DNA of 64,000 nt from Streptomyces caelestis (GTDB taxonomy: Bacteria > Actinomycetota > Actinomycetes > Streptomycetales > Streptomycetaceae). Of the stretch, positions 8,753-19,181 are shown piece after piece; within the stretch, counting starts at the first letter, position 1, and each line of letters begins with the position of its first letter. A model generated the notes under the pieces. It was not told the DNA's origin. It did no database searches and worked only from the letters and a program-made list of their open reading frames with translations. Where the stretch lies: the NCBI RefSeq assembly GCF_001279005.1, contig NZ_LGCN01000074.1, positions 186,001 through 250,000 on the forward strand. The letters are read 5' to 3'. The position numbers and the translations under genes are program-made.

Positions 8753-8961
8753 ACCGCACCCGCCACCTGCGCGTCGACCGCATCTCCTGCACCGGCCAGG
8801 GGCTGTGCGCCGAACTCCTCCCCGAACTGATCGACCTCGACGAATGGGGCTACCCGGTCCTGAAGGACCGGACCGTGCCCGGCCACCTGCGCGCCCACGC
8901 CCGCAGGGCCGTCGCCGCCTGCCCCCGCCTGGCCCTGCGCACCGACCGGGACCGGCCGTGA
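8749..8961 (+). CDS. Small ferredoxin
   Basis: A 70-residue ferredoxin of the short actinobacterial type that often serves P450s. Cysteines are at residue 14 (ISCTGQG), residue 20 (GLCAEL) and residue 59 (AACPRLAL). Three cysteines with the spacing CxxxxxC...CP fit a 3Fe-4S cluster or a 4Fe-4S cluster with a non-cysteine fourth ligand. It is the last gene of the coupled redox operon (start overlaps the SLBB stop by four bases). Its natural partner is probably the SLBB protein encoded just upstream. Confidence 0.85.
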   Translation: MNRTRHLRVDRISCTGQGLCAELLPELIDLDEWGYPVLKDRTVPGHLRAHARRAVAACPRLALRTDRDRP

Positions 8962-9092
8962 GCGGCACGCGTGCGCATCGCCCCGTACGTCCCTGAAGCG
9001 GGATCGTGCGTCCCTGGCACCATGCCCGGTGGTGCGGTGTGATGGAAGGAGTCCGGCTCCTGACCTCCGCGCCGGACGGACCGAGGTACGCC

Positions 9093-11423
9093 ATGACCCG
9101 ACGTGCGTTCATCCCACGGCCGCGCCGCCCGATCGCGGCGGTCGTGCGGCCACGGCTCGAACCCGTTCTCCTGGCCGTCACCGCGGCGGCCCTGGCCGCC
9201 GGGGGCATCGCCCGGCTCGCCGGTGCGGGACCGCTCTCCGACCTCTTCTGGGCCCTGGGCGCCCTCTCCGCCGTCGTCCCCGCGGTGGTGTGGGTGCTCG
9301 CCGCGCTGCGTCGCGGGCACGCGGGGGTGGATCTCATCGCCGTACTCGCGCTCGGCGGCACCCTGGCCGTCCACGAGTACCTGGCCGGCGCCCTGATCGC
9401 GTTCATGCTCGCCACCGGCCGCACCCTGGAGGCCGCGGCCCAGCGGCGGGCCTCCCACGATCTGCGCGCCCTGCTGGAACACGCGCCGCGTTCCGCGCGC
9501 CGCCGCACCGGCGCCGAAGTGGCCACGGTGCCCCTGGCCGACGTCGCTCCCGGCGATCTCCTCGTCGTCGGTCCGGGCGAGGTGGTTCCCGTCGACGGCC
9601 GGGTGGAGAGCGCCGCCGCCGTTCTCGACGAATCGGTGCTCACCGGTGAGTCCCTCCAGGTCGAGCGGGATCGGGGCGAGACGGTGCGCAGCGGCGCGGT
9701 CAACGCCTCGGGCGCGTTCGACCTGCGCGCCACGGCCACCGAGCAGGACAGCACGTACGCCGGGATCGTGCGGCTGGCGCGGCAGGCCGGCGCCGAGTCC
9801 GCGCCGGTCGTGCGCCTGGCGGACCGCTACGCCGCCTGGTTCCTGCCCCTGTCGCTCGCCGTGGCGGGACTGGCCTGGCTGATCAGCGGCTCCGCGGTGC
9901 GCGCGGTCGCCGTCCTGGTGGTCGCCACTCCCTGCCCGCTGCTCCTGGCGGCCCCGGTCGCCGTCGTCTCCGGGCTCTCCCGCGCCTCACGCCTCGGCGT
10001 CGTCATCCGCGACGGCGGCGCGCTGGAGAACCTCGGCCGGGCCCGCACCCTCCTGCTGGACAAGACCGGCACCCTCACCGGAGGGCGCCCCCGCGTCGTC
10101 GACGTCGCCGCCGCTCCCGACGTCCACCCCACCGAGGTCCTCCGGCTGGCGGCCTCGCTCGACCAGTACTCGCCGCACGTCCTGGCCCGGGCCATCGTCG
10201 ACGCCGCCCTGGAGCGCGGACTGGCGCTGTCGGTCCCGTCCGGCGTCACCGAGGAACCCGGCCGGGGCGCCACCGGCACCGTGGACGGGCACCGGGTCTT
10301 CATCGGCCGTACGGACCCCGTGGACGCGCGGCCGGCCTGGGCCGGGGCGGTCGACAACCGTGCCCTCCTCGACGGCGCGGCCGTCGCCTGGCTCACCGTG
10401 GACGGAGACCCGGCCGGCGCCGTCCTGCTGCGCGACCCCGTCCGCCACGACGCGCCGCGCACCCTGCGGCACCTGCGCACGGCGGGCATCGGCCGACTGC
10501 TGATGCTCACCGGCGACCGCGCCGCGTCCGCCCGTGAGGTCGCCGCCGTCCTCGGTCTGGACGACGTGCGCGCCGAACTCGATCCGGCCGACAAGGTCGC
10601 CGCCGTACGCGCCGAACGCGAGCGCGCCGTCACCGTCATGGTCGGCGACGGAGTCAACGACGCCCCCGCCCTCGCCGCCGCCGACGTCGGCGTCGCCATG
10701 GGCGCCCGCGGCTCCACCGCCTCCTCCGAGGCCGCCGACATCGTGCTGACCACCGATCGCGTCGACCGTCTGGCCGACGCCGTCGTCATCGCCCAGCGCG
10801 CCCGGCGCATCGCCGTCCAGAGCGCTCTCGGCGGCATGCTGCTGTCCCTGGCCGCCATGGCCGCGGCCGCCGTCGGCCTCCTCCCGCCCGCCGTCGGCGC
10901 CCTGCTCCAGGAGGGCATCGACGTCGCCGTCATCGTCAACGCCCTGCGCGCCCTGCGCGGGGGGCCGGCCGCACGACCGGCCCTCACCCCCGCCGCCGAG
11001 GCCCTCGTCCACCGCTTCGCCGCCGAACACGACGACCTCCAGGACGTCCTCGAATCCGTGCGCGACACCGCCGACCGCCTCTCCGACAGCCCCGGCCCCG
11101 AGGCCCTGGCGGCCGTCGAGGAGACCCACCGGCTGCTGACCGAACGGCTGCTTCCGCACGAGTACGCCGAGGAGCACGAGCTCTATCCCGCCCTCGCGCC
11201 GACGCTCGGCGGCCCCGAGGCGACCGCCACCATGAGCCGCGCCCACACCGAGATCGAACGCCTCTCCCGCCGCGTCGCCACCCACCTGGGACTGGCCCGC
11301 GCGGACGGGGGCCTCTCCCCCGAACAGCTCGACGACCTGCGCTCGTGCCTCTACGGCCTGAACACCGTGCTGCGCCTGCACTTCGCCCAGGAGGAAGAGA
11401 ACTACTTCTCCCTCGCCCCGTGA
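9093..11423 (+). CDS. P1B-type metal ATPase fused to a C-terminal hemerythrin-like domain
   Basis: A 776-residue protein. Residues 1 to about 620 form a heavy-metal P-type ATPase: TGES actuator motif, metal-binding TPCPLL in the membrane, phosphorylation motif DKTGTLTGG with D323, and the hinge GDGVNDAPAL. No N-terminal metal-binding domain is present. From about residue 630 a hemerythrin-like four-helix bundle follows, with VHRFAAEHDD, LLPHEYAEEHELYP, SRAHTEIERL and LRLHFAQEEENYF, the usual ligand pattern for a diiron centre. Hemerythrins bind O2 or sense oxygen/iron, so transport could be gated by oxygen or iron, which is inference. The ATG at 9093 follows GAGG by seven bases; an in-frame GTG at 9006 is less likely. 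Metal specificity is unclear. Confidence 0.85.
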   Translation: MTRRAFIPRPRRPIAAVVRPRLEPVLLAVTAAALAAGGIARLAGAGPLSDLFWALGALSAVVPAVVWVLAALRRGHAGVDLIAVLALGGTLAVHEYLAGALIAFMLATGRTLEAAAQRRASHDLRALLEHAPRSARRRTGAEVATVPLADVAPGDLLVVGPGEVVPVDGRVESAAAVLDESVLTGESLQVERDRGETVRSGAVNASGAFDLRATATEQDSTYAGIVRLARQAGAESAPVVRLADRYAAWFLPLSLAVAGLAWLISGSAVRAVAVLVVATPCPLLLAAPVAVVSGLSRASRLGVVIRDGGALENLGRARTLLLDKTGTLTGGRPRVVDVAAAPDVHPTEVLRLAASLDQYSPHVLARAIVDAALERGLALSVPSGVTEEPGRGATGTVDGHRVFIGRTDPVDARPAWAGAVDNRALLDGAAVAWLTVDGDPAGAVLLRDPVRHDAPRTLRHLRTAGIGRLLMLTGDRAASAREVAAVLGLDDVRAELDPADKVAAVRAERERAVTVMVGDGVNDAPALAAADVGVAMGARGSTASSEAADIVLTTDRVDRLADAVVIAQRARRIAVQSALGGMLLSLAAMAAAAVGLLPPAVGALLQEGIDVAVIVNALRALRGGPAARPALTPAAEALVHRFAAEHDDLQDVLESVRDTADRLSDSPGPEALAAVEETHRLLTERLLPHEYAEEHELYPALAPTLGGPEATATMSRAHTEIERLSRRVATHLGLARADGGLSPEQLDDLRSCLYGLNTVLRLHFAQEEENYFSLAP

Positions 11424-11541
11424 GCGACGGCCCGGGAGGAGCCGCCGTCTCCGTACCCGCCTGACCGCCTCCGCTGGCGCGGCGGCGCGGGTCCCGGCAG
11501 CGTGGAGGTGCGTGGAGTGACGACTGCTGAGTGAGGTGGCC

Positions 11542-11991
11542 ATGCAATCCTCCGAGGTACCACGGGTGGTCGTGGGCGTGGACGGATCCCCTTCGTCGTA
11601 CGCCGCCCTGCGGTGGGCGGACCGCTACGCGCGGGGCGTCGGCGGCGTCGTGGAGGCGGTCTCCGTCTGGGACACGCCGTCCTCCAGGGGCTGGAGCGGA
11701 CCCGCGATCGACCCCGAGTTCGACCTGGGGCAGGCCAGGGAGCGTTTCACGCAGGAGCTGCACGCGGTCTTCCCCGACGGTCCTCCCGCCGGGCTGACGG
11801 AGCACCTCGTCGAGGGCGATCCGTCGGAGGTGCTGATCCGTGCTTCGGAGGGGGCCGCGCTCCTCGTCGTGGGACGCCGGGGCCGGGGCGGCTTCGCCCG
11901 GGCGATGCTGGGGTCGGTCAGCCAGCGCTGCGCCCAGCACGCGGCCTGCCCCGTCGTCGTGGTCCGCCAGGAGGACGATCCCGCCCGCTGA
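11542..11991 (+). CDS. Universal stress protein (single domain)
   Basis: A 149-residue UspA-fold protein. The N-terminal strand VVVGVDGSPSS and the ATP-binding signature VVGRRGRGGFARAMLGSVSQ (G-x2-G-x9-G-S) show a nucleotide-binding type. In mycobacteria and S. coelicolor several USPs are members of the DevR/OsdR regulons and help non-replicating survival. No copy of the shared box was found in the 118 bp upstream, so control by OsdR is not supported by sequence here. The ATG at 11542 is used; a GTG two codons earlier (11536) is possible. Confidence 0.88.
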   Translation: MQSSEVPRVVVGVDGSPSSYAALRWADRYARGVGGVVEAVSVWDTPSSRGWSGPAIDPEFDLGQARERFTQELHAVFPDGPPAGLTEHLVEGDPSEVLIRASEGAALLVVGRRGRGGFARAMLGSVSQRCAQHAACPVVVVRQEDDPAR

Positions 11992-12198
11992 CCCGCCCCG
12001 CCGGAAGACCGCGTGGCCTCCCGCCCGCCCGCGCGCGCCGTGCGGGACGGGCAGGGGTTCGCCGCCGGGCCGCGGTCGCGTGTCGGGGCCGGGCGCGGCG
12101 GGGCCGTTGCCGCGTACGACGGTGGGGGCGAGGCGCCCTCGGGCGGTTCCGTGCCGCCGAGCGGGTGGCCCGACGCCTCGGAGCCGGCCGACGGGCGG

Positions 12199-12855
12199 TC
12201 AGCCGGGGCTCGCCTGGGGCTCCGGGGCCACCGCGTCGGCGGGGGCGCCGCGGACGTCCAGCTCGATCTCCGGGGCCCGGGCCAGGGTGTTGGTCACCGT
12301 GCAGTGCGAGACCACCGCGCGCAGGGCGGACAGCCGTCGCGGTGACAGGGCGGGGGCCAGGACGGTCAGGGAGAGGGCGGCGACACGGGCGGGCCGGTCG
12401 TCGGCCATGCGGAACTCCGCGCGGACGGACAGGCCGTCCCGGTCGACCCCGTGGCGGTCCAGGAAGCGCCCCGCGTAGTGCGCCGCGCAGGAGGCGACCG
12501 CCGCCACGAAGAGCTCCACGGGCGTGGGTGCGGTGTCCTCGCCTCCGTCGGACAGCGGTTGGTCCACCGTCAGGACGTGGCCGCGCACCCGTATCTCGAA
12601 GGCGTCACCCGCGATCGGCACCACCTCGGCCGCTCCGGGCCGTCCGGCGGGGGCCGGATCGACGGCGGCGGCCTGGAGGAGCAGCAGCCCGGCGAGGCGC
12701 CGGGCCTCCTCGGCGGTGAGAGAGGCCCACAGCTCGCCCTCGTCATGGGGTGCGAAGGACGTGTCCAGCACGACGCGTCCCATGGGAGCGGGCAGTCCCC
12801 GCGGTGCGAAGCGGGTGACGTCGATGGTGCGGCCACAGCGCGTTCGGATCTTCAT
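12199..12855 (-). CDS. OsmC-family protein with N-terminal extension
   Basis: A 218-residue protein. The C-terminal two thirds is an OsmC/Ohr-type domain: VELFVAAVASCAAHYAGRFL carries the first conserved cysteine and VVSHCTVTNTL the second, the pair that reduces organic hydroperoxides in this family. The first 70 residues form a separate small module (MKIRTRCGRTIDV, then GRVVLDTSFAP) that recurs in streptomycete OsmC proteins but which I cannot name. The ATG at 12855 has GGGAGG six bases upstream; the upstream in-frame extension to 12909 is rejected. A GGGCC-N4-GGCCC box lies 78 bp upstream, consistent with OsdR control. Confidence 0.85.
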   Translation of the reverse strand: MKIRTRCGRTIDVTRFAPRGLPAPMGRVVLDTSFAPHDEGELWASLTAEEARRLAGLLLLQAAAVDPAPAGRPGAAEVVPIAGDAFEIRVRGHVLTVDQPLSDGGEDTAPTPVELFVAAVASCAAHYAGRFLDRHGVDRDGLSVRAEFRMADDRPARVAALSLTVLAPALSPRRLSALRAVVSHCTVTNTLARAPEIELDVRGAPADAVAPEPQASPG

Positions 12856-12932
12856 TTCGGCCTCCCTGTCGGCTGGTTCCCCCGCGACGGCCGGACACTT
12901 CCAGTTCACCGCCGCGCCCCCGGAGATGTCCT

Positions 12933-12948
12933 GGGCCGAACGGCCCCC
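12933..12948. promoter_or_regulatory. OsdR/DevR-like box before the OsmC gene
   Basis: GGGCCGAACGGCCCCC, a near-perfect inverted repeat with 4-nt spacer, 78 nt upstream of the OsmC start on the minus strand. It shares the GAACGG core with the boxes at 3082 and 23698. Confidence 0.5.
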
Positions 12949-13039
12949 TTTGTGTCCCCGGGGTCCCGGTGACGGCGAGAACGTCCGCCCCTGACCGGTC
13001 GGGCGTCCGCCCCCCGTCGCATCGCCGCACCACTGACGG

Positions 13040-13295
13040 AGGACACCACACCGGCGCCGGGACCGGGGCGGCCCACCGGGTCGGCGGCATCGGCTCGCCC
13101 GCTGCCGGGGCGTCGTCGCCGTGGCGGTCGGCGCCGTGGACGCCGCCGACCGCCACGGCGTCCTCGGGGGCCGGCTCCGTCACGGACCGGGGGAGGCGGC
13201 GCCTCGGCCGTGAGCCCTGCCGCCCGGAGCGCGCCGGCCGCGGCCTCGGCGATCCCCTTCGTCGATCCGTCGGTCGCCCCGTGGGCGACCGACAC
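13040..13295 (-). pseudogene. Degraded flavodoxin gene
   Basis: From a GTG at 13295 the minus strand reads VSVAHGATDGSTKGIAEAAA and continues ALRAAGLTAE, a clear flavodoxin N-terminus with the phosphate loop, similar to the intact flavodoxin at 765-1313. Near 13190, at a run of five C, the homology moves to another frame (VTEPAPEDAVAVGGVHGADR, compare EDAGAYRAFVLGSAVHGQRW in the intact copy). After that no flavodoxin similarity is seen. It is therefore a frameshifted, 3'-truncated remnant directly downstream of the CBS-BON gene. The exact 3' boundary is uncertain. Confidence 0.6.
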
Positions 13296-13320
13296 CTCCC
13301 CCTGCGTGGTGGTCCTCCTC

Positions 13321-14052
13321 TCACAGCCGCCGCAGCCGGTCGTCCGCGACGTCGCCCGGCACCCGCGTGCCGTTCTGGAACCCGGAGTCGTCGAAGCGGT
13401 GGGTGAGCCGGTTCACGACGTCGACGACTCCGTCGGTCCTGCGGGTCATGGCCACGGCGATCTCGGTCTCGCTCTTGCGTTCCATCCGACCGTCCAGCGT
13501 GACGACTCCCTCGGTCACGGTGACGTCGATGCTGCCGGTGACCAGCCACAGTCCGCGCTCCAGCACGTCGCGGATCACTTCCCCGCGGATCTCCGCGTCC
13601 GGGCGCAGGAAGGTCCGCAGCAGGTCGTGCCGGGTGACGATGCCGGCCAGGCGGTCTTCCTCGTCGAGTACCGGGAGCCTGTTCACCCGGTGCCGGGCCA
13701 TGGTGCGGGCGGCCTCGACGACGGTGTCCTCGGCGTGCACGCCGACGGCGGGGGCGGTCATCAGACCGCCGGCCGTCCGGGCCCGCGCCTTCGCCGCCCA
13801 CCGGCGGGCACGGGGAGTCAGCCGTGCGATGCGCAACCGCGGGGACGGCTCGTGGGCGAGTGGGGCCGCGGCCTGGTGGAGCATCAGGTCCGTCTCGGAG
13901 ACGACGCCGATGACGTGCTCGTCGTCGTCCACCACGGGCAGTCCGCCGACGCGGTGTTCCGCGAGCAGCCTGGCGACGGCCTTGAAGGGGGTGCCGTACT
14001 CGGCTCGGACCACGTCGGTGGTCATCACGGAGCCGACCTTCTGGTTCCTCAT
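13321..14052 (-). CDS. CBS-pair protein with C-terminal BON domain
   Basis: A 243-residue cytoplasmic protein. Two CBS motifs occupy about residues 5-65 (VGSVMTTDVV, HRVGGLPVVDDD) and 95-150 (GLMTAPAVGV, HRVNRLPVLDEED). A BON domain follows at about 165-225 (VTEGVVTLDGRMERKSE, VVDVVNRLTHRFDD). CBS pairs bind adenosine nucleotides and act as energy sensors; hypoxic-response protein 1 of M. tuberculosis is a DosR-regulated CBS protein, giving a precedent for this setting. It appears to be the third gene of a minus-strand operon (USP, alcohol dehydrogenase, CBS-BON) with gaps of 33 and 12 bp. A shorter relative is encoded at 27,112-27,759. Confidence 0.85.
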   Translation of the reverse strand: MRNQKVGSVMTTDVVRAEYGTPFKAVARLLAEHRVGGLPVVDDDEHVIGVVSETDLMLHQAAAPLAHEPSPRLRIARLTPRARRWAAKARARTAGGLMTAPAVGVHAEDTVVEAARTMARHRVNRLPVLDEEDRLAGIVTRHDLLRTFLRPDAEIRGEVIRDVLERGLWLVTGSIDVTVTEGVVTLDGRMERKSETEIAVAMTRRTDGVVDVVNRLTHRFDDSGFQNGTRVPGDVADDRLRRL

Positions 14053-14064
14053 GTCCGTTCCTCC

Positions 14065-15087
14065 TCAGCCCTCCGCGTCGAGGTCGAACACGATCCGGGC
14101 CTTGACCTGACCGCGCAGGACCTCGTCGATGCAGTCGTTGACGGCGGCCAGCGGGCGGGTCTCCCGGATGACCTTCGTGCGGCCCTCGGCGTGGAGCCGG
14201 AAGACCTCGGCGAGGTCCTGCCGGGTGCCGACGATGGAGCCGATCACCGAGGTGCCGTTGAGCACGGTGTCGAAGATCGGGACCTGGAGGGCGCCGTGCG
14301 CCGGCAGGGCCACCATGACGAGCTTCCCGCCGCGGCGCAGACCGGAGTAGACGGCCGCGAAGGCGGACGGGTTCACCGCGAGGGCGAGCGCCGCGTGCGC
14401 GCCGCCGTGCCGCTTCAGCTCGGCGCCGACGTCCTGGGTACGGGCGTCGATGACGATGTCGGCGCCGAGTTCCCGTGCGAGTCGCAGCTTGTCGTCGGTG
14501 ACGTCGATCGCGGCGACGGTGGCGCCGGCGATCTTCGCGTACTGCACCGCCAGGTGACCGAGCCCGCCGACGCCCGAGACCGCGACGAGCTGGGCGGGGC
14601 GGACGCCCGCGACCTTGAGGGCCTTGTAGGTGGTGACGCCCGCGCAGGTCAGCGGGGCGGCGTCGAGGGCGCTCACGCCCTCGGGCACCGGCTGGGCGAA
14701 GTCGGCCCAGGCGAGCATCTTCTCCGCGTACCCGCCGTCACAGCCGTACCCGGTGTTGACCTGGCTCTCGCAGAGGGTCTCCCAGCCGGACCGGCAGTGC
14801 TCGCACCGTCCGCACGCCTTGCCGAGCCAGGGCACGGCGACGCGTTGTCCCACGGCGAGGTGGGTCACGCCGTCGCCGAGCTCCTCGACGAGGCCGACGC
14901 CCTCGTGTCCGGGGACGAACGGCGGGGTGGGCCTGACCGGCCAGTCGCCGTGCGCGGCGTGGATGTCGGTGTGGCACAGGCCGGACGCCTCGACGCGCAC
15001 GCGGACCTGGCCCGGACCGGGCTCGGGGTCGGGACGGTCCTCGATGACCAGGGGTTCTCCGAACTCCCGGACGACCGCTGCCTTCAT
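14065..15087 (-). CDS. adhP: Zinc-dependent alcohol dehydrogenase
   Basis: A 340-residue MDR-family dehydrogenase. Catalytic zinc ligands are in SGLCHTDIH and PFVPGHEGVG. The structural zinc lobe has four cysteines in ACGRCEHCRSGWETLCESQ. The nucleotide-binding loop is VSGVGGLGHLAVQYAK, followed by AIDVTDDKL, whose aspartate favours NAD. The protein closely resembles AdhP/AdhA ethanol dehydrogenases, which interconvert ethanol and acetaldehyde. It lies between a USP and a CBS-BON protein in one minus-strand operon. Together with AdhE at 27,952 it gives the island two routes for ethanol/acetaldehyde redox balance. Confidence 0.9.
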   Translation of the reverse strand: MKAAVVREFGEPLVIEDRPDPEPGPGQVRVRVEASGLCHTDIHAAHGDWPVRPTPPFVPGHEGVGLVEELGDGVTHLAVGQRVAVPWLGKACGRCEHCRSGWETLCESQVNTGYGCDGGYAEKMLAWADFAQPVPEGVSALDAAPLTCAGVTTYKALKVAGVRPAQLVAVSGVGGLGHLAVQYAKIAGATVAAIDVTDDKLRLARELGADIVIDARTQDVGAELKRHGGAHAALALAVNPSAFAAVYSGLRRGGKLVMVALPAHGALQVPIFDTVLNGTSVIGSIVGTRQDLAEVFRLHAEGRTKVIRETRPLAAVNDCIDEVLRGQVKARIVFDLDAEG

Positions 15088-15120
15088 GGTGCCTGCTCCT
15101 TCGGTGTTTCCCCGGCCGCG

Positions 15121-16026
15121 TCAGTCGTGCGCGACGACGGCGACGGGGGTGGTGGCGTGGTGCATGACCGCGTGGGCGACGGCGCCGATGTGCCCGCCGA
15201 ACGGGCTGCGGCGCACGCGGCGGCCGACGACCACGAGGGAGGCGTCGCGGGCCGCGTCGACGAGGTGGCCGGCGGGGCTGCCGAGCCGGGACTCCTCGGT
15301 CACCTCGACGTCCGGGTACTTCTCCCGCCACGGCAGCAGCGCCCCGGTGAGTGCGGCGGCCTGCTCGCGGACGAGGCCCTCGCCGAGGTCGACGCCGGCG
15401 GCCAGGCTGGAGGCGTAGTAGGGCGGCAGGTTCCAGCCCTGGACGACGGTCAGCGTGGCCCCGCGGCGCCTGGCCTCCTCGAACGCGAAGGCGATCACCG
15501 TCTCGTCGGGGCTGTCGGTGTCCAGGCCCAGGACCACGGGCCGGAAGCCGGTGGCGGCGGACGGAATGCCGGCGGGGTCCTCGAGGTGTTCGTCGGCGGC
15601 CTGTTCGCCCGCCCGGACGAGGACCACGGGCACCTCGGCGCGGGCGACCACGGCCTGGCCGACGGACCCGATCAGGAAGCCCGTGAGTCCGCTGAGGGCG
15701 CGCGAGCCCAGCACCAGCAGTTCCGCGTCGCGAGCGGCGTCGAGCAGGACCTCCGCCGGGGCTCCGGCCCGCTGCTCGACGGTCACCTCGACCCCGGGGT
15801 GACGCAGTCCCAGGCCCTCGGCGGCCTCCCGGGGGATCCGCTCGGTCCAGTACCGGTGCGTCTCGGCGCCGAGGGGCGGGGCCTTGGCCATGGACTCCGG
15901 AACCGGCTGCCACACGTGGAGCAGCCGTACCGGCAGCCGGCGCAACGCCGCTTCGCGGGCCGCCCATTCAGCGGCCGCCCGGCTCTCGGCCGAGCCGTCG
16001 GTTCCCACGGTGATCGTGCGGGTCAT
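15121..16026 (-). CDS. Tandem-domain universal stress protein
   Basis: A 301-residue protein of two UspA domains (about residues 1-143 and 160-301). The first opens with ITVGTDGSAESR and has the ATP loop LGSRALSGLTGFLIGSVGQ. The second has GLDTDSPDE and GRRVRRSPFGGHIGAVAHA. Doubled USPs of this form are typical of actinobacterial dormancy regulons. It is the first gene of the USP-alcohol dehydrogenase-CBS operon. The ATG at 16026 follows CAGGAGG with good spacing. A GGGAC-type inverted motif lies 84 bp upstream. Confidence 0.9.
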   Translation of the reverse strand: MTRTITVGTDGSAESRAAAEWAAREAALRRLPVRLLHVWQPVPESMAKAPPLGAETHRYWTERIPREAAEGLGLRHPGVEVTVEQRAGAPAEVLLDAARDAELLVLGSRALSGLTGFLIGSVGQAVVARAEVPVVLVRAGEQAADEHLEDPAGIPSAATGFRPVVLGLDTDSPDETVIAFAFEEARRRGATLTVVQGWNLPPYYASSLAAGVDLGEGLVREQAAALTGALLPWREKYPDVEVTEESRLGSPAGHLVDAARDASLVVVGRRVRRSPFGGHIGAVAHAVMHHATTPVAVVAHD

Positions 16027-16109
16027 GCCGCCCACCTCCTGTGTCGTCCGATCCGTTCCCAGCGTCTCTTCCGGCGGCCCCGCGGGGCAGGGGCCCGTGG
16101 TCCCGGGAC

Positions 16110-16125
16110 GGGACCGACGGTCCCC
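16110..16125. promoter_or_regulatory. OsdR/DevR-like box before the USP-adhP-CBS operon
   Basis: GGGACCGACGGTCCCC, a nearly perfect inverted repeat (GGGACC/GGTCCC), 84 nt upstream of the USP start. It is the copy closest to the mycobacterial DevR consensus. Confidence 0.55.
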
Positions 16126-16139
16126 GCCGGCGGGCCGAC

Positions 16140-16176
16140 GGGGCGGGTCCTTCAAAGGGCCCGTCCCGCCCGCCGC
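16140..16176 (-). terminator. Imperfect hairpin after the DoxX gene
   Basis: Just downstream of the DoxX stop the minus strand can pair GGGCGGG with CCCGCCC and GGGCCC with GGACCC around a TTTGAA loop. No T-run follows. It may act as a terminator protecting the USP promoter. Confidence 0.35.
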
Positions 16177-16178
16177 GT

Positions 16179-16808
16179 TCAGCGCAGCCACCCGTGGTCA
16201 CGGACCAGCGGGAGCCGGGCCCACAGCCGTCCCAGGCCGAACGCGTCACCGGCCGAGACCGCGGCCAGCGCGATCAACACCACCGCGTAGACCAGGTGGT
16301 AGTCGACGAACGGGTTCGTCGACATGCTCGCCGACCCGTCCGACAGGTGCTTCGCGGGCGGCCACTCCGCCACCCACATCAACGCCATCATCACCGTCCC
16401 CGCGAAGGCCGCCGGGCGCAGCGCCACTCCGGCGGTCAGGGCCAGCCCGATCCCCAGCAGACCCAGCATGAACAGCCAGTCCGCCCAGGCCGCACCGGCC
16501 CACGCATGGAACGTCGGCTCCATCGGACCGACGGCGACGTGCCCGAGGAAACCCTCGGTGGGCGAGCCCCCGTCGATCCAGCCCTTCCCGGACGCGGTCG
16601 CGTAGCCGAAGCCGAACGTCTTGTCGAGGAACGCCCACAGGAAGACGAACCCCATCAGCACACGCGCCACGGCGAAGACGTGGGCCCGTGCGGTACGCGC
16701 GCCGGCGCCCGCCGACACGGCCGTCTCCGGCGCGGAAGCGGCCCGGCTCCCGCGGAACGACGACAGGTGGAAACCCGGACTACGGTGCGTGGGCTGGTGC
16801 ACGGCCAT
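16179..16808 (-). CDS. DoxX-family membrane protein
   Basis: A 209-residue membrane protein with a cytoplasmic start of about 50 residues and four hydrophobic helices (VARVLMGFVFLWAFLDKTFG, a segment around LFMLGLLGIGLALTAG, AGTVMMALMWVA and YAVVLIALAAV). This is the DoxX/TQO small-subunit topology; the family includes thiosulfate:quinone oxidoreductase subunits and many uncharacterised stress membrane proteins. A 20-residue outer loop lies between helices one and two. The ATG at 16808 is preferred over a GTG at 16853 because AAGGGA lies ten bases upstream. Two copies of the island's regulatory motif lie about 100-135 bp upstream. Confidence 0.8.
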   Translation of the reverse strand: MAVHQPTHRSPGFHLSSFRGSRAASAPETAVSAGAGARTARAHVFAVARVLMGFVFLWAFLDKTFGFGYATASGKGWIDGGSPTEGFLGHVAVGPMEPTFHAWAGAAWADWLFMLGLLGIGLALTAGVALRPAAFAGTVMMALMWVAEWPPAKHLSDGSASMSTNPFVDYHLVYAVVLIALAAVSAGDAFGLGRLWARLPLVRDHGWLR

Positions 16809-16905
16809 GGCGGTGATCCCTTCGGGGAAACTCCGGTCGGTTCCTGACACCACCCACTCTCCCGGCCCCCGCCGCCCCGCACCCGACGCCGAAGGTCCGC
16901 TCCCC

Positions 16906-16943
16906 AGGACTCAACGGCCCGCAACGACAGGGACCTTCGGCCA
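16906..16943. promoter_or_regulatory. Two OsdR/DevR-like boxes before the DoxX gene
   Basis: AGGACTCAACGGCCC (16906-16920, 5-nt spacer) and GGGACCTTCGGCCA (16930-16943) lie 98 and 122 nt before the DoxX start on the minus strand. Paired boxes are common in DevR-controlled promoters. Confidence 0.5.
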
Positions 16944-17107
16944 CCGTCGACGGGCCGGGCCGAACGGCGCCGCGCGGGGGCCGCACGGCCCCTCCCGCCC
17001 GCGCGAGCGCGGGCCGAGGCGGGGAAGGGTCCTCCACCGGCCCGGCCGGCCCCGCCCGGCAGCGCCTTAAGGAGTCGCGGGGACCGCTCGTCCACTGACG
17101 CCGTGCG

Positions 17108-19181
<2,074 letters not shown>

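Noticed and set aside
11424..11541. OsdR-type box before the single-domain USP
   Set aside because: The upstream region has only isolated GGGTCCC-like pieces without a second half site at proper spacing.
13210..16290. 1026-codon open frame on the plus strand
   Set aside because: It lies antisense to the CBS-BON, alcohol dehydrogenase and USP genes, has Gly/Val/Asp-rich shadow composition and no ribosome site.
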